Shown: positions 52,308 to 60,535 of the stretch, one piece after another
Layout of the letters: the number at the start of each line of letters is the position of its first letter
How positions within the stretch are numbered: the stretch's first letter is position 1
Assembly (NCBI RefSeq): GCF_041434935.1
Contig: NZ_CP107964.1
Coordinates: 1,922,001 to 1,986,000, forward strand
DNA: 64,000 nucleotides
Origin: Kitasatospora sp. NBC_00374
GTDB lineage: Bacteria; Actinomycetota; Actinomycetes; Streptomycetales; Streptomycetaceae
Direction of reading: 5' to 3'
Program-made: the position numbers and the translations under genes
Notes under the pieces: generated by a model
Databases searched by the model: none
The model's input: only the letters and a program-made list of their open reading frames with translations
What the model was told of the DNA's origin: nothing

Positions 52308-52316
52308 CGCCCCGCC

Positions 52317-52351
52317 GAGGTCCCGCCCCGCCGCGCGCGGGGCGGGACCTC
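52317..52351 (+). terminator. Terminator hairpin after the cold-shock gene
   Basis: Perfect 15-base arms (52317-52331, 52337-52351) with a 5-base loop start 10 bases after the stop codon. Confidence 0.82.
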
Positions 52352-52444
52352 CGCGTTTCCCGCCCGCCCGGCCGGCGACCGACGGCCCGCGGCACCGGAC
52401 GTGACAGGATGCGGCCGAGAGCACGAGCGGGACGGACGGGACAG

Positions 52445-53014
52445 ATGGCGACGATCAAGGTACTGCGGGCGGGCGACCGGACGGCCACCCCCTGGCTGAA
52501 CGGCGGCGGCGTGACCCGCGAGGTGGCGGGCTTCCCGGCCGGCTCGGGGATGACCGACTTCGCCTGGCGGGTGAGCCTGGCCGAGGTCGGCGCCGGCGGC
52601 CCGTTCTCCCGGTTCGAGGAGGTCGACCGGGTGATCACCGTGGTCGAGGGCGCGGGCATGGCGCTCACCGTCGACGGCACCGAACACCGGCTGGCCGAGC
52701 CGTTCCGGCCGTTCGCCTTCGCCGGCGACGCCGCCACGGACTGCCGGCTGCTGGACGGCCCGGTGGTCGACTTCAACGTGATGACCCGCCGGGGCCGGGC
52801 CGCCGCCGAGGTGGAGATCACCGACCACCAGCGCGAGCTGCGGGTGCCCGGGCGGGCCGAGCTGCTGCTGGTCTGCCTGGCCGGCAGCGCCGCGCTGGGC
52901 ACCGCCGACCTCCGGCTGGAGCGCTTCGACGCGGCACTGCTGCCCGCCGGCACCGAGGACCTGCTGCGGGTCGACGGCGTGGCCGCCCTGGTGACCCTGC
53001 GCCGGCTCGGCTGA
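52445..53014 (+). CDS. HutD-family protein
   Basis: The product has 189 residues with the two-part cupin layout of HutD: TPWLNGGGVTREVA, DFAWRVSLAEV, FSRFEEVDRVITVVEGAGM. HutD is thought to control histidine use and intracellular urocanate levels in other bacteria. No other hut gene is near. CAGGAT is about 30 bases upstream of ATG 52445. Confidence 0.9.
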   Translation: MATIKVLRAGDRTATPWLNGGGVTREVAGFPAGSGMTDFAWRVSLAEVGAGGPFSRFEEVDRVITVVEGAGMALTVDGTEHRLAEPFRPFAFAGDAATDCRLLDGPVVDFNVMTRRGRAAAEVEITDHQRELRVPGRAELLLVCLAGSAALGTADLRLERFDAALLPAGTEDLLRVDGVAALVTLRRLG

Positions 53015-53150
53015 GGGACACCGGCACGGCCGCCCGGACTCCGCGCCGGCCGGCCTCGCCGGTCATCATGGGGTGGTCGTGGCGGCCGGTGCGCGACGGG
53101 TCTGCGAGGGGTGTCGGCCGGCTGCGCCGGCCGTGGGAGGGCGGTGGGGC

Positions 53151-54050
53151 GTGCGGGTACTGGTGACCGGGGCGTTCGGGTTCGTCGGGGGCGCCGTGGT
53201 GCGGCAGGTCGCCGCGGCGGGGCACGAGGTGTGGGCGTTCACCCGGCGCGCCGAGGCGCGGCCGGACCTCCCGGTGGCCCGGGTCTGGCAGGGCGACATC
53301 CGGGACCGGGCCGCGCTGGAGCCGGCGCTGGCCGGGGTCGACGGCGTCTGCCACCTGGCCGCGCTGACGCGGGGACGGGAGTCGGTGGACCGGCCCGAGG
53401 CACACTGGGAGGTCAACCACGGCGGGATGGCGGCCCTGCTGGACGCGCTGGCCGGGCAGCCGGGCCGGACCAGGGTGGTCTTCGGGTCGACGGCCGCGGT
53501 CTACGGGGCGCAGCGGCGCCGGCCGATCGACGAGTCGACCCCGCCGGCGCCGGGGAACCCGTACGGCGCGTCCAAGCTCGCCGCCGAGGAACTCCTGCGG
53601 GAGCGGGCGGCGAAGGACGAGGTGGAGGCGGTGGTGCTGCGCTGCTTCAACGCGGCCGGCACCGGGGACGTGGACGAGGCCCGGATCATCCCGAAGGCGC
53701 TGGCGGTGGCGGCCGGCCGGTACCCGCGGCTGGAGCTGAACGGCGACGGCAGCGTGGTGCGGGACTTCGTGCACGTCGAGGACATGGCCCGGGCCTACCT
53801 GCTGGCGCTGGAGGCGCCCCGGCCCGGCCCGACCTACAACGTCGGGGCGACCCCGGCGAGCATGCTGGAGATCATCGCCACGGTGGAGCGGGTGACCGGC
53901 CGACGGGTGCCGGTGGTGCACCGCCCGGCACAGCCCGAGGCGCCGCGCCTGGTCTCCGACACCGCACTGATCCGGCGTGAACTGGGCTGGCGCCCGGAGC
54001 GCTCGACGCTGGAGGAGCTGGTCGCGGACGCCTGGCGTTCCGCCGGCTGA
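53151..54050 (+). CDS. NAD-dependent epimerase/dehydratase (GalE-like SDR)
   Basis: The product has 299 residues. RVLVTGAFGFVGGAVVRQ binds NAD, CHLAALTRGRESVD follows, and the active site is GSTAAVYG with NPYGASK (YxxxK). LRCFNAAG is typical of UDP-sugar epimerases. GGGAGG precedes GTG 53151. It is distant from the glycan locus but could serve surface sugar supply. Confidence 0.88.
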   Translation: MRVLVTGAFGFVGGAVVRQVAAAGHEVWAFTRRAEARPDLPVARVWQGDIRDRAALEPALAGVDGVCHLAALTRGRESVDRPEAHWEVNHGGMAALLDALAGQPGRTRVVFGSTAAVYGAQRRRPIDESTPPAPGNPYGASKLAAEELLRERAAKDEVEAVVLRCFNAAGTGDVDEARIIPKALAVAAGRYPRLELNGDGSVVRDFVHVEDMARAYLLALEAPRPGPTYNVGATPASMLEIIATVERVTGRRVPVVHRPAQPEAPRLVSDTALIRRELGWRPERSTLEELVADAWRSAG

Positions 54051-54134
54051 GAACGGTGGGACGCGGGGGAACAAAGCGGCCTGACGGATCGTCGGACGGT
54101 GGATGCTGGTGACAGCGACCCTGAGGAGGACCCC

Positions 54135-54590
54135 GTGCCCGAGCCAACCGGGACCCTGTACGAGGCCGTCGGCGGAATCGACGCGCTGCGGCGGCTGAGC
54201 AACACCTTCTACGACCTGGTGCTGGCCGACCCCGTGCTCGCGCCGGTCTTCGCCGACTTCACCCGCACCCACATCGAGCACGTCGCCGTCTGGCTGGGCG
54301 AGATCTTCGGCGGTCCGGCCGGGTTCACCGCCGAACTCGGCGGCCACCAGGCCCTGCTGCGCGCCCACCTCGGGCTGTCGATCACCGAGGAGCAGCGCGG
54401 CCGCTGGATGGAGCTGATGGGCGTCGCCGTCGCGCGGGAGCTGCCGGACGACGAGCTGCTGCGCACACGGGTGATGGAGTACTTCGACTGGGGTACCAGG
54501 ATCGCTCGCGAGGTGTCCGCCGAGCCCGTCGGACAGGACCTCGGCGACCCGGGCCCCACTCCGCGCTGGGGGTGGCAGGGCCTGCAGTGA
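54135..54590 (+). CDS. Truncated haemoglobin, group II type
   Basis: The product has 151 residues. TLYEAVGGIDALRRLSNTFY is the N-terminal globin start. The proximal His is in RAHLGLSI, and a Trp near WGWQGLQ ends the chain. Group II proteins bind oxygen or NO and may detoxify NO. GAGGAGGA lies before GTG 54135. Confidence 0.9.
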   Translation: MPEPTGTLYEAVGGIDALRRLSNTFYDLVLADPVLAPVFADFTRTHIEHVAVWLGEIFGGPAGFTAELGGHQALLRAHLGLSITEEQRGRWMELMGVAVARELPDDELLRTRVMEYFDWGTRIAREVSAEPVGQDLGDPGPTPRWGWQGLQ

Positions 54591-54612
54591 GCCCGGCCGC
54601 GCCGCCGTCCGG

Positions 54613-55365
54613 CTACTGCTCGCCGGGCAGGTGCAGGTCCCAGCCGACCAGCGCCCGCAGCTGCTCGGCGGTGACCCCCTCCGGGAGCGGGCGAGGGGCG
54701 TCGTAGCGGATCGGCGGCTGCCAGCCCTCGTCCTCGGTCCAGCTGCGGACCACCTTCGCCGGGGCTCCCGCGACCACGCTGTGGTCCGGGATCTCCCCGC
54801 GCACCACGGCGTTGGCGGCGACCACCACGTTGCGGCCGATCCGGGCGCCGGGCAGGATCACCGCGCCGGTGCCGATCCACGAGCCGGCCCCGATCTCGAC
54901 CGGCTCGTTGCGCGGCCACTGCTTGCCGATCGGCAGCTCGGTGTCCCGGTACTCGTGCGCCTGGTCGGTGATGTAGACGCCCGGCCCGGTCCACACGTTG
55001 TCCCCGAGCACGATCGACTGATGGCCGACCAGGTGACTGCCCCGGCCTATCACGCAGCCGCCACCGATCCGGACGATCGGCTCGGGGCCCAGGTCGAGAC
55101 CCGGCAGGAAGCCCGCCGAGATGGTGACCCGCTCGCCGATGATGCAGAACGGCCCGATGGCGATCGACTGCTCGTTGAAGACCGTGCCGAGCGGGAACGC
55201 CAGCTTGCTGCCGTCCCCCAACTCGCCGAAGCGGTACGGGCCGGGGTGCCGGTTGGACACCGCGCCGACCTCCTGCACCCAGCGCCACCCGCGGTGCACC
55301 AGCCGCCCGGCGGCACGGCGGCCTCGGGAGCGGGCAGCGGTCAGGAGCGTACGGGTGATCGGCAT
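54613..55365 (-). CDS. Left-handed beta-helix acyltransferase (WbbJ/maltose acetyltransferase-like)
   Basis: The product has 250 residues with hexapeptide repeats: VIGRGSHLVGHQSIVLGDN, YITDQAHEYRD (catalytic His region), VEIGAGSWIGTGAVILPGA and AGAPAKVVRSW. It transfers an acyl group to a sugar. ATG 55365 lies 6 bases after TACGGT, so it is probably leaderless, and a 17-base palindrome covers that promoter. Confidence 0.88.
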   Translation of the reverse strand: MPITRTLLTAARSRGRRAAGRLVHRGWRWVQEVGAVSNRHPGPYRFGELGDGSKLAFPLGTVFNEQSIAIGPFCIIGERVTISAGFLPGLDLGPEPIVRIGGGCVIGRGSHLVGHQSIVLGDNVWTGPGVYITDQAHEYRDTELPIGKQWPRNEPVEIGAGSWIGTGAVILPGARIGRNVVVAANAVVRGEIPDHSVVAGAPAKVVRSWTEDEGWQPPIRYDAPRPLPEGVTAEQLRALVGWDLHLPGEQ

Positions 55366-55382
55366 GCGGATACCGTATCCGC
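55366..55382. promoter_or_regulatory. 17-base palindrome GCGGATAC-C-GTATCCGC at the start codon
   Basis: Perfect 8-base arms around one C lie immediately before the acyltransferase ATG and include its -10 box (TACGGT on the minus strand). A protein bound here would block both polymerase and ribosome. Confidence 0.6.
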
Positions 55383-55447
55383 CACCGGCCCGGCGTCGGC
55401 CGGGCGAGGGATCAACATCACATCCGAACGCTGGCAGACTGCCCTGC

Positions 55448-56218
55448 GTGGAGATCTCCGAGCACATCGACGCGCTGCGCCGCGAGGGCGCCCTGCTGGC
55501 CGACGCCGCCGACCGCACCGACCTCGGCGCCCCGGTGCCGACCTGCCCCGAGTGGCGGCTGCGGGACCTCGTCCTGCACACCGGCCAGGTGCACCGCTGG
55601 GCCGCCGCCCACGTCCGGGACGGGCGCCGGCGCCCCCTGGACGAGGCCGGTTCACAGGCCGCCTGGGGCCCGCAACCGGACGACCGCGCGCTGGTCGGCT
55701 GGTTCCGGGACGGCCACGCCGCGCTGGTGGCCGAGCTGGAGAAGGCCCCGGCGGACCTGGCCTGCTGGACCTTCCTGCCCGCGCCCTCCCCGCTGGCCTT
55801 CTGGGCCCGCCGGCAGGCGCACGAGACCGCCGTGCACCGCGTGGACGCCGAGTCCGCGGCCGGGCCCGCCGGCGGATTCGCGGTACCGACGCCGACCGAC
55901 CCGGCGTTCGCCGAGGACGGCATCGCGGAGCTGCTCACCTGCTTCACGCCCCGGCCGCACGGCCGGCTCCGCAGCGAGCGGCCCCGCACCCTGCTGGTCC
56001 GGCCCACCGACCGCCCGGCCGCCTGGCTGGTGACGATCAGCCAGGACCCGGTGGTGGTGACCGAGGGCGCGGGCCCGGCCGACTGCACCGTCGGCGGCCC
56101 GGCCCACGACCTCTACCTGATGCTCTGGAACCGCCTGCCGGCCGACCGGATCCAGGCGTCCGGGGACCTCTCGGTGCTCGACCTGTGGCAGGACGGCTCA
56201 CCGATCCGCTGGAGCTGA
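55448..56218 (+). CDS. Maleylpyruvate isomerase/mycothiol-dependent (DinB-fold) family protein
   Basis: The product has 256 residues: an N-terminal helical bundle (ISEHIDALRREGALLADAA, VPTCPEWRLRDLVLHTGQVH) with His residues for metal (VLHTGQVH, AHETAVHRVD) and a C-terminal SCP2-like part. It fits the mycothiol-dependent maleylpyruvate isomerase N-terminal family. CAGACT ends 7 bases before GTG 55448, so it may be leaderless. Function in detoxification is a guess. Confidence 0.87.
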   Translation: MEISEHIDALRREGALLADAADRTDLGAPVPTCPEWRLRDLVLHTGQVHRWAAAHVRDGRRRPLDEAGSQAAWGPQPDDRALVGWFRDGHAALVAELEKAPADLACWTFLPAPSPLAFWARRQAHETAVHRVDAESAAGPAGGFAVPTPTDPAFAEDGIAELLTCFTPRPHGRLRSERPRTLLVRPTDRPAAWLVTISQDPVVVTEGAGPADCTVGGPAHDLYLMLWNRLPADRIQASGDLSVLDLWQDGSPIRWS

Positions 56219-56231
56219 GGCGGCCCGCCGG

Positions 56232-56996
56232 TCACCGCGCCCAGGGCGCCGGGCGCTTCTCCAGGAACGCCCGCATGCCCTCCTGCGCCTCCGCCGAGCC
56301 GAACAGCCGCGCCGACTGGGCGACCCGCTCCTGCGCGTCCCGCTCGAAGGAGGCGACCACGTCCATGTTGACCAGCCGCTTCGACTCGGCGAGGCCCTGC
56401 GGCGAGCCCAGCCGGACGGCCTCCAGCACCGCCTTGAGCGCCGCCTGCGCGTCCTCGGCGGCCTCGGTGACCAGGCCGATCCGGGCCGCCTCCGCGGCCT
56501 TGAACGTCTCGCCGGTCAGGTAGTAGCGGGAGGCCGCCCGCGGGTCCAGCTTGGGCCGCAGCGGCAGCGAGATCACGGCGGCTGCCAGGCCCAGTCGGAC
56601 CTCGGTGAACGCGAAGGTGGAGGCCGGCCCGGCGATCACCAGGTCCGCCGCGCCGAGCAGGCCGAGACCGCCGGCCCGGACGTGTCCGTCGACCACGGCG
56701 ATCACCGGCTTCGGGCAGTCCACGATGGCGCGCTGGATGTCCACCAGGCCGCGCGGGCCGACCGTCGGGTCGTCGCCGGTGGCCTCCGACAGGTCGGCGC
56801 CGGCGCAGAACACCTTGCCGGTGTGGCCGAGCACCACGGCCCGTACCGCCGGATCGGCGGCCGCATCCGCCAGCCCCTTCGCCAGCTCCGCCATCAGCCG
56901 GCTTGAGAGGGCGTTGCGGTTGTGCGGGGAGTCCAGCTCCAGGGTGGTGACCGCGTCGGCGGTGGAGATGCGGACGAAGGGTACTTCGCGGGTCAT
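56232..56996 (-). CDS. Enoyl-CoA hydratase/isomerase-family protein
   Basis: The product has 254 residues in the crotonase fold. LDSPHNRNALSSRLM, the oxyanion-hole GKVFCAGADLSE, and GHVRAGGLGLLGAADLVIAG are standard. FTEVRLGLAAAVISLPL carries the second catalytic region (Glu). Likely in fatty-acid or branched-chain acyl-CoA breakdown. ATG 56996 is the start. Confidence 0.93.
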   Translation of the reverse strand: MTREVPFVRISTADAVTTLELDSPHNRNALSSRLMAELAKGLADAAADPAVRAVVLGHTGKVFCAGADLSEATGDDPTVGPRGLVDIQRAIVDCPKPVIAVVDGHVRAGGLGLLGAADLVIAGPASTFAFTEVRLGLAAAVISLPLRPKLDPRAASRYYLTGETFKAAEAARIGLVTEAAEDAQAALKAVLEAVRLGSPQGLAESKRLVNMDVVASFERDAQERVAQSARLFGSAEAQEGMRAFLEKRPAPWAR

Positions 56997-57125
56997 CACG
57001 GCTGCCTGCTTTCCGGCTGAGGGTGGGTCGGACGGTGGTGACTCTCGCACGAGGCGGTCCGCCGAGGCCAGGGAGCACCGGAAACCCGCTGGTCGGCGGC
57101 GGGTCGGCTCCGGCAGCATGACACC

Positions 57126-57917
57126 ATGACCGACCGCCTCCTGCTGCTCGCGCCCCGGATCAACGAGACCGGCCTGCAGCTGCTCACCGCCGCCCGCCGA
57201 CGCGGGATCCGCGCCCACACCGCGACCCGCTGGGAGGTCCCCGAGGAACTGCGCGGCCTGCGCCCGGCGCACCTGTACGGCGGCCCGCTGTTCGCGGACG
57301 CGGTCGGCCGGGAGCTGGGCATCGCCGCACTGGTGGACCCGGCCGGCTGGCTCCCCGCGCTGCCGTACGAGCTGACGCGGCGCACCGTCGAGTGCACCAC
57401 CCTGGCCGAGGCCCGCCTGCTGCGCCGGCCGGCCTTCGTCAAGCCGCCGAACGACAAGCTGTTCGCGGCCCGGATCTACCCGGACGGAAGCGGCCTGCCG
57501 GGCCCGGACGCGCTGGACGACGACTTTCCGGTACTGGTCAGCGACATCGTCGCGTTCCGGCGCGAGTACCGGCTGTTCGTCCTCGACGGCGAGGTGCTGA
57601 CCGGCAGCCGCTACCTGGCCGACGGCCGCCTCGACGTCGCCCCGCTGGACGAGGACCCGCACCGCGCCCAGGTGCTGGCCTTCACCGCAGACGTGCTGGC
57701 CTGCGGTGGCCTGCCCAGTGCCGTCACCGTCGACGTGGGCCTGCTCGCGGGCGGCGGCTGGGCCGTGGTCGAGGCCAACTGCGCCTGGGCCAGCGGCGGC
57801 TACGCCTGCGACCCGGACCGCGTGCTCGACGTGGTCCTGCGCGCGGCCGGCCCCGAGCAGGACGTCCGGCCGGCCGACCTGCCGCACCGCCGCCCGCTGC
57901 CCGAGGTGGTCCGCTGA
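57126..57917 (+). CDS. ATP-grasp-like protein
   Basis: The product has 263 residues with FVKPPNDKLFAARIY, VAFRREYRLFVLDGEVLTG and AVTVDVGLLAGGGWAVVEAN, an ATP-grasp pattern seen in DUF4343-like proteins that join an acid to an amine. Substrates are unknown. CAGCAT ends 6 bases before ATG 57126, so it is leaderless-type. It is convergent with the MFS gene. Confidence 0.8.
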   Translation: MTDRLLLLAPRINETGLQLLTAARRRGIRAHTATRWEVPEELRGLRPAHLYGGPLFADAVGRELGIAALVDPAGWLPALPYELTRRTVECTTLAEARLLRRPAFVKPPNDKLFAARIYPDGSGLPGPDALDDDFPVLVSDIVAFRREYRLFVLDGEVLTGSRYLADGRLDVAPLDEDPHRAQVLAFTADVLACGGLPSAVTVDVGLLAGGGWAVVEANCAWASGGYACDPDRVLDVVLRAAGPEQDVRPADLPHRRPLPEVVR

Positions 57918-58016
57918 CGCCACCCCGGTCGCGCCCGCCCGGGGTGGCGCGCCGCACCGACCCGGAGGACCGCCATGCCGGTCGAAGCCCGGCTGCTCGC
58001 CGCCGCCGAGCCGCCC

Positions 58017-58040
58017 GCCGCCCGTGCGGTGACGGGCGGC
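58017..58040. terminator. Hairpin between convergent genes
   Basis: Arms GCCGCCCGT (58017-58025) and ACGGGCGGC (58032-58040) with a 6-base loop lie between the ATP-grasp and MFS stops. It may terminate both. Confidence 0.5.
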
Positions 58041-58072
58041 TTCGCCGTCCAACGCGGCCCCGCGGCTGAGGC

Positions 58073-59350
58073 TCAGAGCGCCGGCACCGGCTCCGTCCGG
58101 CCCCGGGAGAGGCCCTCGGCCCAGCGGACGGTGGGGCCCATCGCCAGGCCGCCCGCGGCGAAGAGGGCGGCGAGGACCGCCCATCCCAGCAGGCCCTGAC
58201 CGATCACCAGCCAGGTGACCAGGGCGGGGCCGAGCATCAGGGCGGCGGACTGCCCGGTGTTGAAGACGCCCTGGTACGCGCCGTGTGCGCCCTCGCCCGC
58301 CAGGTCGTAGCTGAGCGACCAGGTGCCGGCCTGGCCGAGCACCTCGCCCAGCGCCTGCAGGCCGACGCCCGCGACCACCAGCAGGGCGGCGACGACGGCG
58401 GGCACGCCGTGGGCGAGCGCCAGCACCGCGCAGGAGCCGGCGACCAGCAGCCCGCCGTGCCGGAAGGCCCGGGCGGCCGCCGCGGGCCGTTCGATGCCCC
58501 GGGTGGCGCGGACCTGGAGGGCGATCACCAGCACGGTGTTGACCAGCATCGAGCCGGCGACCATGGCGCGGGGCGCCTCGGTCTCGCGGACGATCCACAG
58601 CGGCACGCCGACCTCCAGCATGGCGAACTGCAGGGTGAGGACGCCGTTCAGGGCGGTCACCGCCAGGAACGGCAGGTTGCGCAGGGCCGGGTTCGGCCCG
58701 CTCCGGGCCGCGTCGGCGGCGCCGGCCGACCGGGCCGTGTCCGGGACCAGCACGGCGAACAGCACCGCCACGACCACGAAGGAGCCGGCGTCGGTGAGCA
58801 GCGCCGCCAGGTACGCGCCACGGGTGTCGACCTGGAGGGCGATCGCCGCCAGGCAGGCGCCGAGCGCGATGCCGATGTTGGTGACGGAGCGCAGGTAGGC
58901 CCGGCCGGCCACCCGGCCGTCGGGGGGCAGCACCTCGGCGTAGAGCGCGTTGCGGACGGCCGCGGAGCCCCGGTCGGCGGCGGCGACCAGGCAGGCGAGC
59001 GGGACGAACACGGCGTACGAGTCGACCAGGGTGTAGCCGGCGGTGCCGACGGCCTCCACGGTGACCAGCGCGACCAGGACGCGTTTGGCCCCCCACCGGT
59101 CGGCCGCCCGCCCGGCGGGCACGCCCGCCAGGACGCCGCAGAGCCCGGCGGCGGTGAGCCCGAGTCCGACCTGGGCGGCGCCGAAGCCGAGCATCCGGGT
59201 GAACCAGAGCACGCCGAGCGTCATCGACAGGCCGTTGCCGAGGGTGTTGACGAAGGTGATCAGGGTGAGCCTGCGCACCATCGGGTCGGGGTGGAGCAGG
59301 CGTGCGGGCAGGGCGGTGAGGCCGGCGCGGCCGGCGGTGCTGGCGGTCAT
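58073..59350 (-). CDS. MFS transporter
   Basis: The product has 425 residues, about 12 membrane segments. LITFVNTLGNGLSMTLGVLW begins helix 1, and GRAADRWGAKRVLVALV is motif A. LSYDLAGEGAHGAYQGVFNT is like MdtH/DHA1 transporters. It diverges from an ArsR gene, suggesting repressor-regulated efflux. ATG 59350 is the start. Confidence 0.9.
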   Translation of the reverse strand: MTASTAGRAGLTALPARLLHPDPMVRRLTLITFVNTLGNGLSMTLGVLWFTRMLGFGAAQVGLGLTAAGLCGVLAGVPAGRAADRWGAKRVLVALVTVEAVGTAGYTLVDSYAVFVPLACLVAAADRGSAAVRNALYAEVLPPDGRVAGRAYLRSVTNIGIALGACLAAIALQVDTRGAYLAALLTDAGSFVVVAVLFAVLVPDTARSAGAADAARSGPNPALRNLPFLAVTALNGVLTLQFAMLEVGVPLWIVRETEAPRAMVAGSMLVNTVLVIALQVRATRGIERPAAAARAFRHGGLLVAGSCAVLALAHGVPAVVAALLVVAGVGLQALGEVLGQAGTWSLSYDLAGEGAHGAYQGVFNTGQSAALMLGPALVTWLVIGQGLLGWAVLAALFAAGGLAMGPTVRWAEGLSRGRTEPVPAL

Positions 59351-59421
59351 GGAAGGATCACATCCCGGCCCGGGAGGCAGGCCGTAATCATTTAGGCCGG
59401 GGCTGAACAATGGGGGATCGA

Positions 59422-60402
59422 ATGCACCGTTTCCGGCTGGGACTGGCCGATCTGGCCGCCGCCTCGTTCGCCTGCTCGCCGCTCCAGGAGACGGTGCTGA
59501 GCCTGCGGATGTGGACGCACCCGGGGGTCTACGTGCACCAGACACCGTGGTTCGAGCGGATGCGGCCGGCCTTCGAACAGGTCGACGGCGTGCTGCTGCG
59601 CTCGCTGGTGGCGACCAACCGCTACGTCCCGGACTTCCTCACTCCGCGGCCCGCCGTGCCGTTCCCGGACATCCGCGCCGAGCTGGCCGAGGTGCGGGCC
59701 CTGCCGCCGCAGGAGCTGCGCGGCCAGCTCGTACGGACCTTCCTGCCGCACGACCGGCGGATCCCGCAGCCGCTGGCGGACGGACTGGCGGACCCGGCGC
59801 GGCTGCTGGCCCGGATCGCGGACGCCCTGGAGGAGTACTGGGAGCAGTGCCTGAGCCCGCAGTGGTGGCCACGGGCGAGGTCGGTCCTGCGCGCGGACAT
59901 CGTGCACCGCTCCCGGGTCCTGGCGGAGCGCGGCGCGGCGGCGCTCTTCGGCGACCTGGACGGGCGGCTGCTGTGGGAGGACGGCGTGCTGACGATCCGC
60001 CGGGACTGGGGCGGCGGGGACGTGGACGTGGTGGTCGGCCGGCGCGGCCTGGTGTTCCTGCCGACCTGCTTCGCCCGCGGCGCCATCACCTCGATCGGCG
60101 AGGACCACCCGCCGACCATCACCTATCCGGCGCGCGGCCAGGGGACCCTGGGCGGCTCCGTCCAGCCGCCGCCCGCCGCCCGCGCCCTGGAGCAGCTGGT
60201 CGGCCCGCCGAAGGCCCGGCTGCTGGCCCTGCTGTCGGAGCCGTCCTCCACCACCGAGCTGGCCCGCCGGCTCGGCGTCACCCCCGGTGCGGTCAGCCAG
60301 CACCTGGCGGTGCTGGCCGCGACCCGCCTGGTCACCCGGGCCCGGCACGGCCGGATGGTGCTGTACGCGCGCAGCCCGCTCGGCGACCGGCTCTGCGACT
60401 GA
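59422..60402 (+). CDS. ArsR-family (DUF5937-like) transcriptional regulator
   Basis: The product has 326 residues: a large N-terminal domain (RFRLGLADLAAASFACSPLQ), typical of a Streptomyces ArsR subgroup, and a C-terminal winged helix (ELARRLGVTPGAVSQHLAVL). ATG 59422 has GGGGGA 4 bases upstream; ATG 59410 is possible. It likely represses the divergent MFS gene. Confidence 0.88.
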   Translation: MHRFRLGLADLAAASFACSPLQETVLSLRMWTHPGVYVHQTPWFERMRPAFEQVDGVLLRSLVATNRYVPDFLTPRPAVPFPDIRAELAEVRALPPQELRGQLVRTFLPHDRRIPQPLADGLADPARLLARIADALEEYWEQCLSPQWWPRARSVLRADIVHRSRVLAERGAAALFGDLDGRLLWEDGVLTIRRDWGGGDVDVVVGRRGLVFLPTCFARGAITSIGEDHPPTITYPARGQGTLGGSVQPPPAARALEQLVGPPKARLLALLSEPSSTTELARRLGVTPGAVSQHLAVLAATRLVTRARHGRMVLYARSPLGDRLCD

Positions 60403-60437
60403 TCCACCCGCCGCCGAACGGTCCGCCAACTCCGTTG

Positions 60438-60449
60438 TGGTCTGGACCT
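60438..60449 (+). promoter_or_regulatory. DasR-like element TGGTCTGGACCT
   Basis: The 12 bases match the DasR consensus TGGTCTAGACCA at 10 positions and the direct repeats of Streptomyces chitinase promoters. It ends right before the -35 box of the chitinase gene. DasR responds to glucosamine-6-phosphate. Confidence 0.7.
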
Positions 60450-60450
60450 G

Positions 60451-60479
60451 TTGACGGAACCGCCCGGTCCACCTACATT
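60451..60479 (+). promoter_or_regulatory. Chitinase promoter TTGACG-17-TACATT
   Basis: TTGACG (60451-60456) and TACATT (60474-60479) are 17 bases apart, close to the vegetative consensus. The start site would be about 60486, giving a 50-base leader with GGGAG before the ATG. Confidence 0.78.
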
Positions 60480-60535
60480 GCGATTGGCTCCCCGGCACCC
60501 CTGTACGGATCCCCCACACCACACAGGGAGCACCG

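Noticed and set aside
57975..58199. Small rightward frame preceded by GGAGG
   Set aside because: The ribosome site is good, but the frame includes the intergenic hairpin and continues antisense into the MFS gene. It could be a remnant, but there is not enough to call it.
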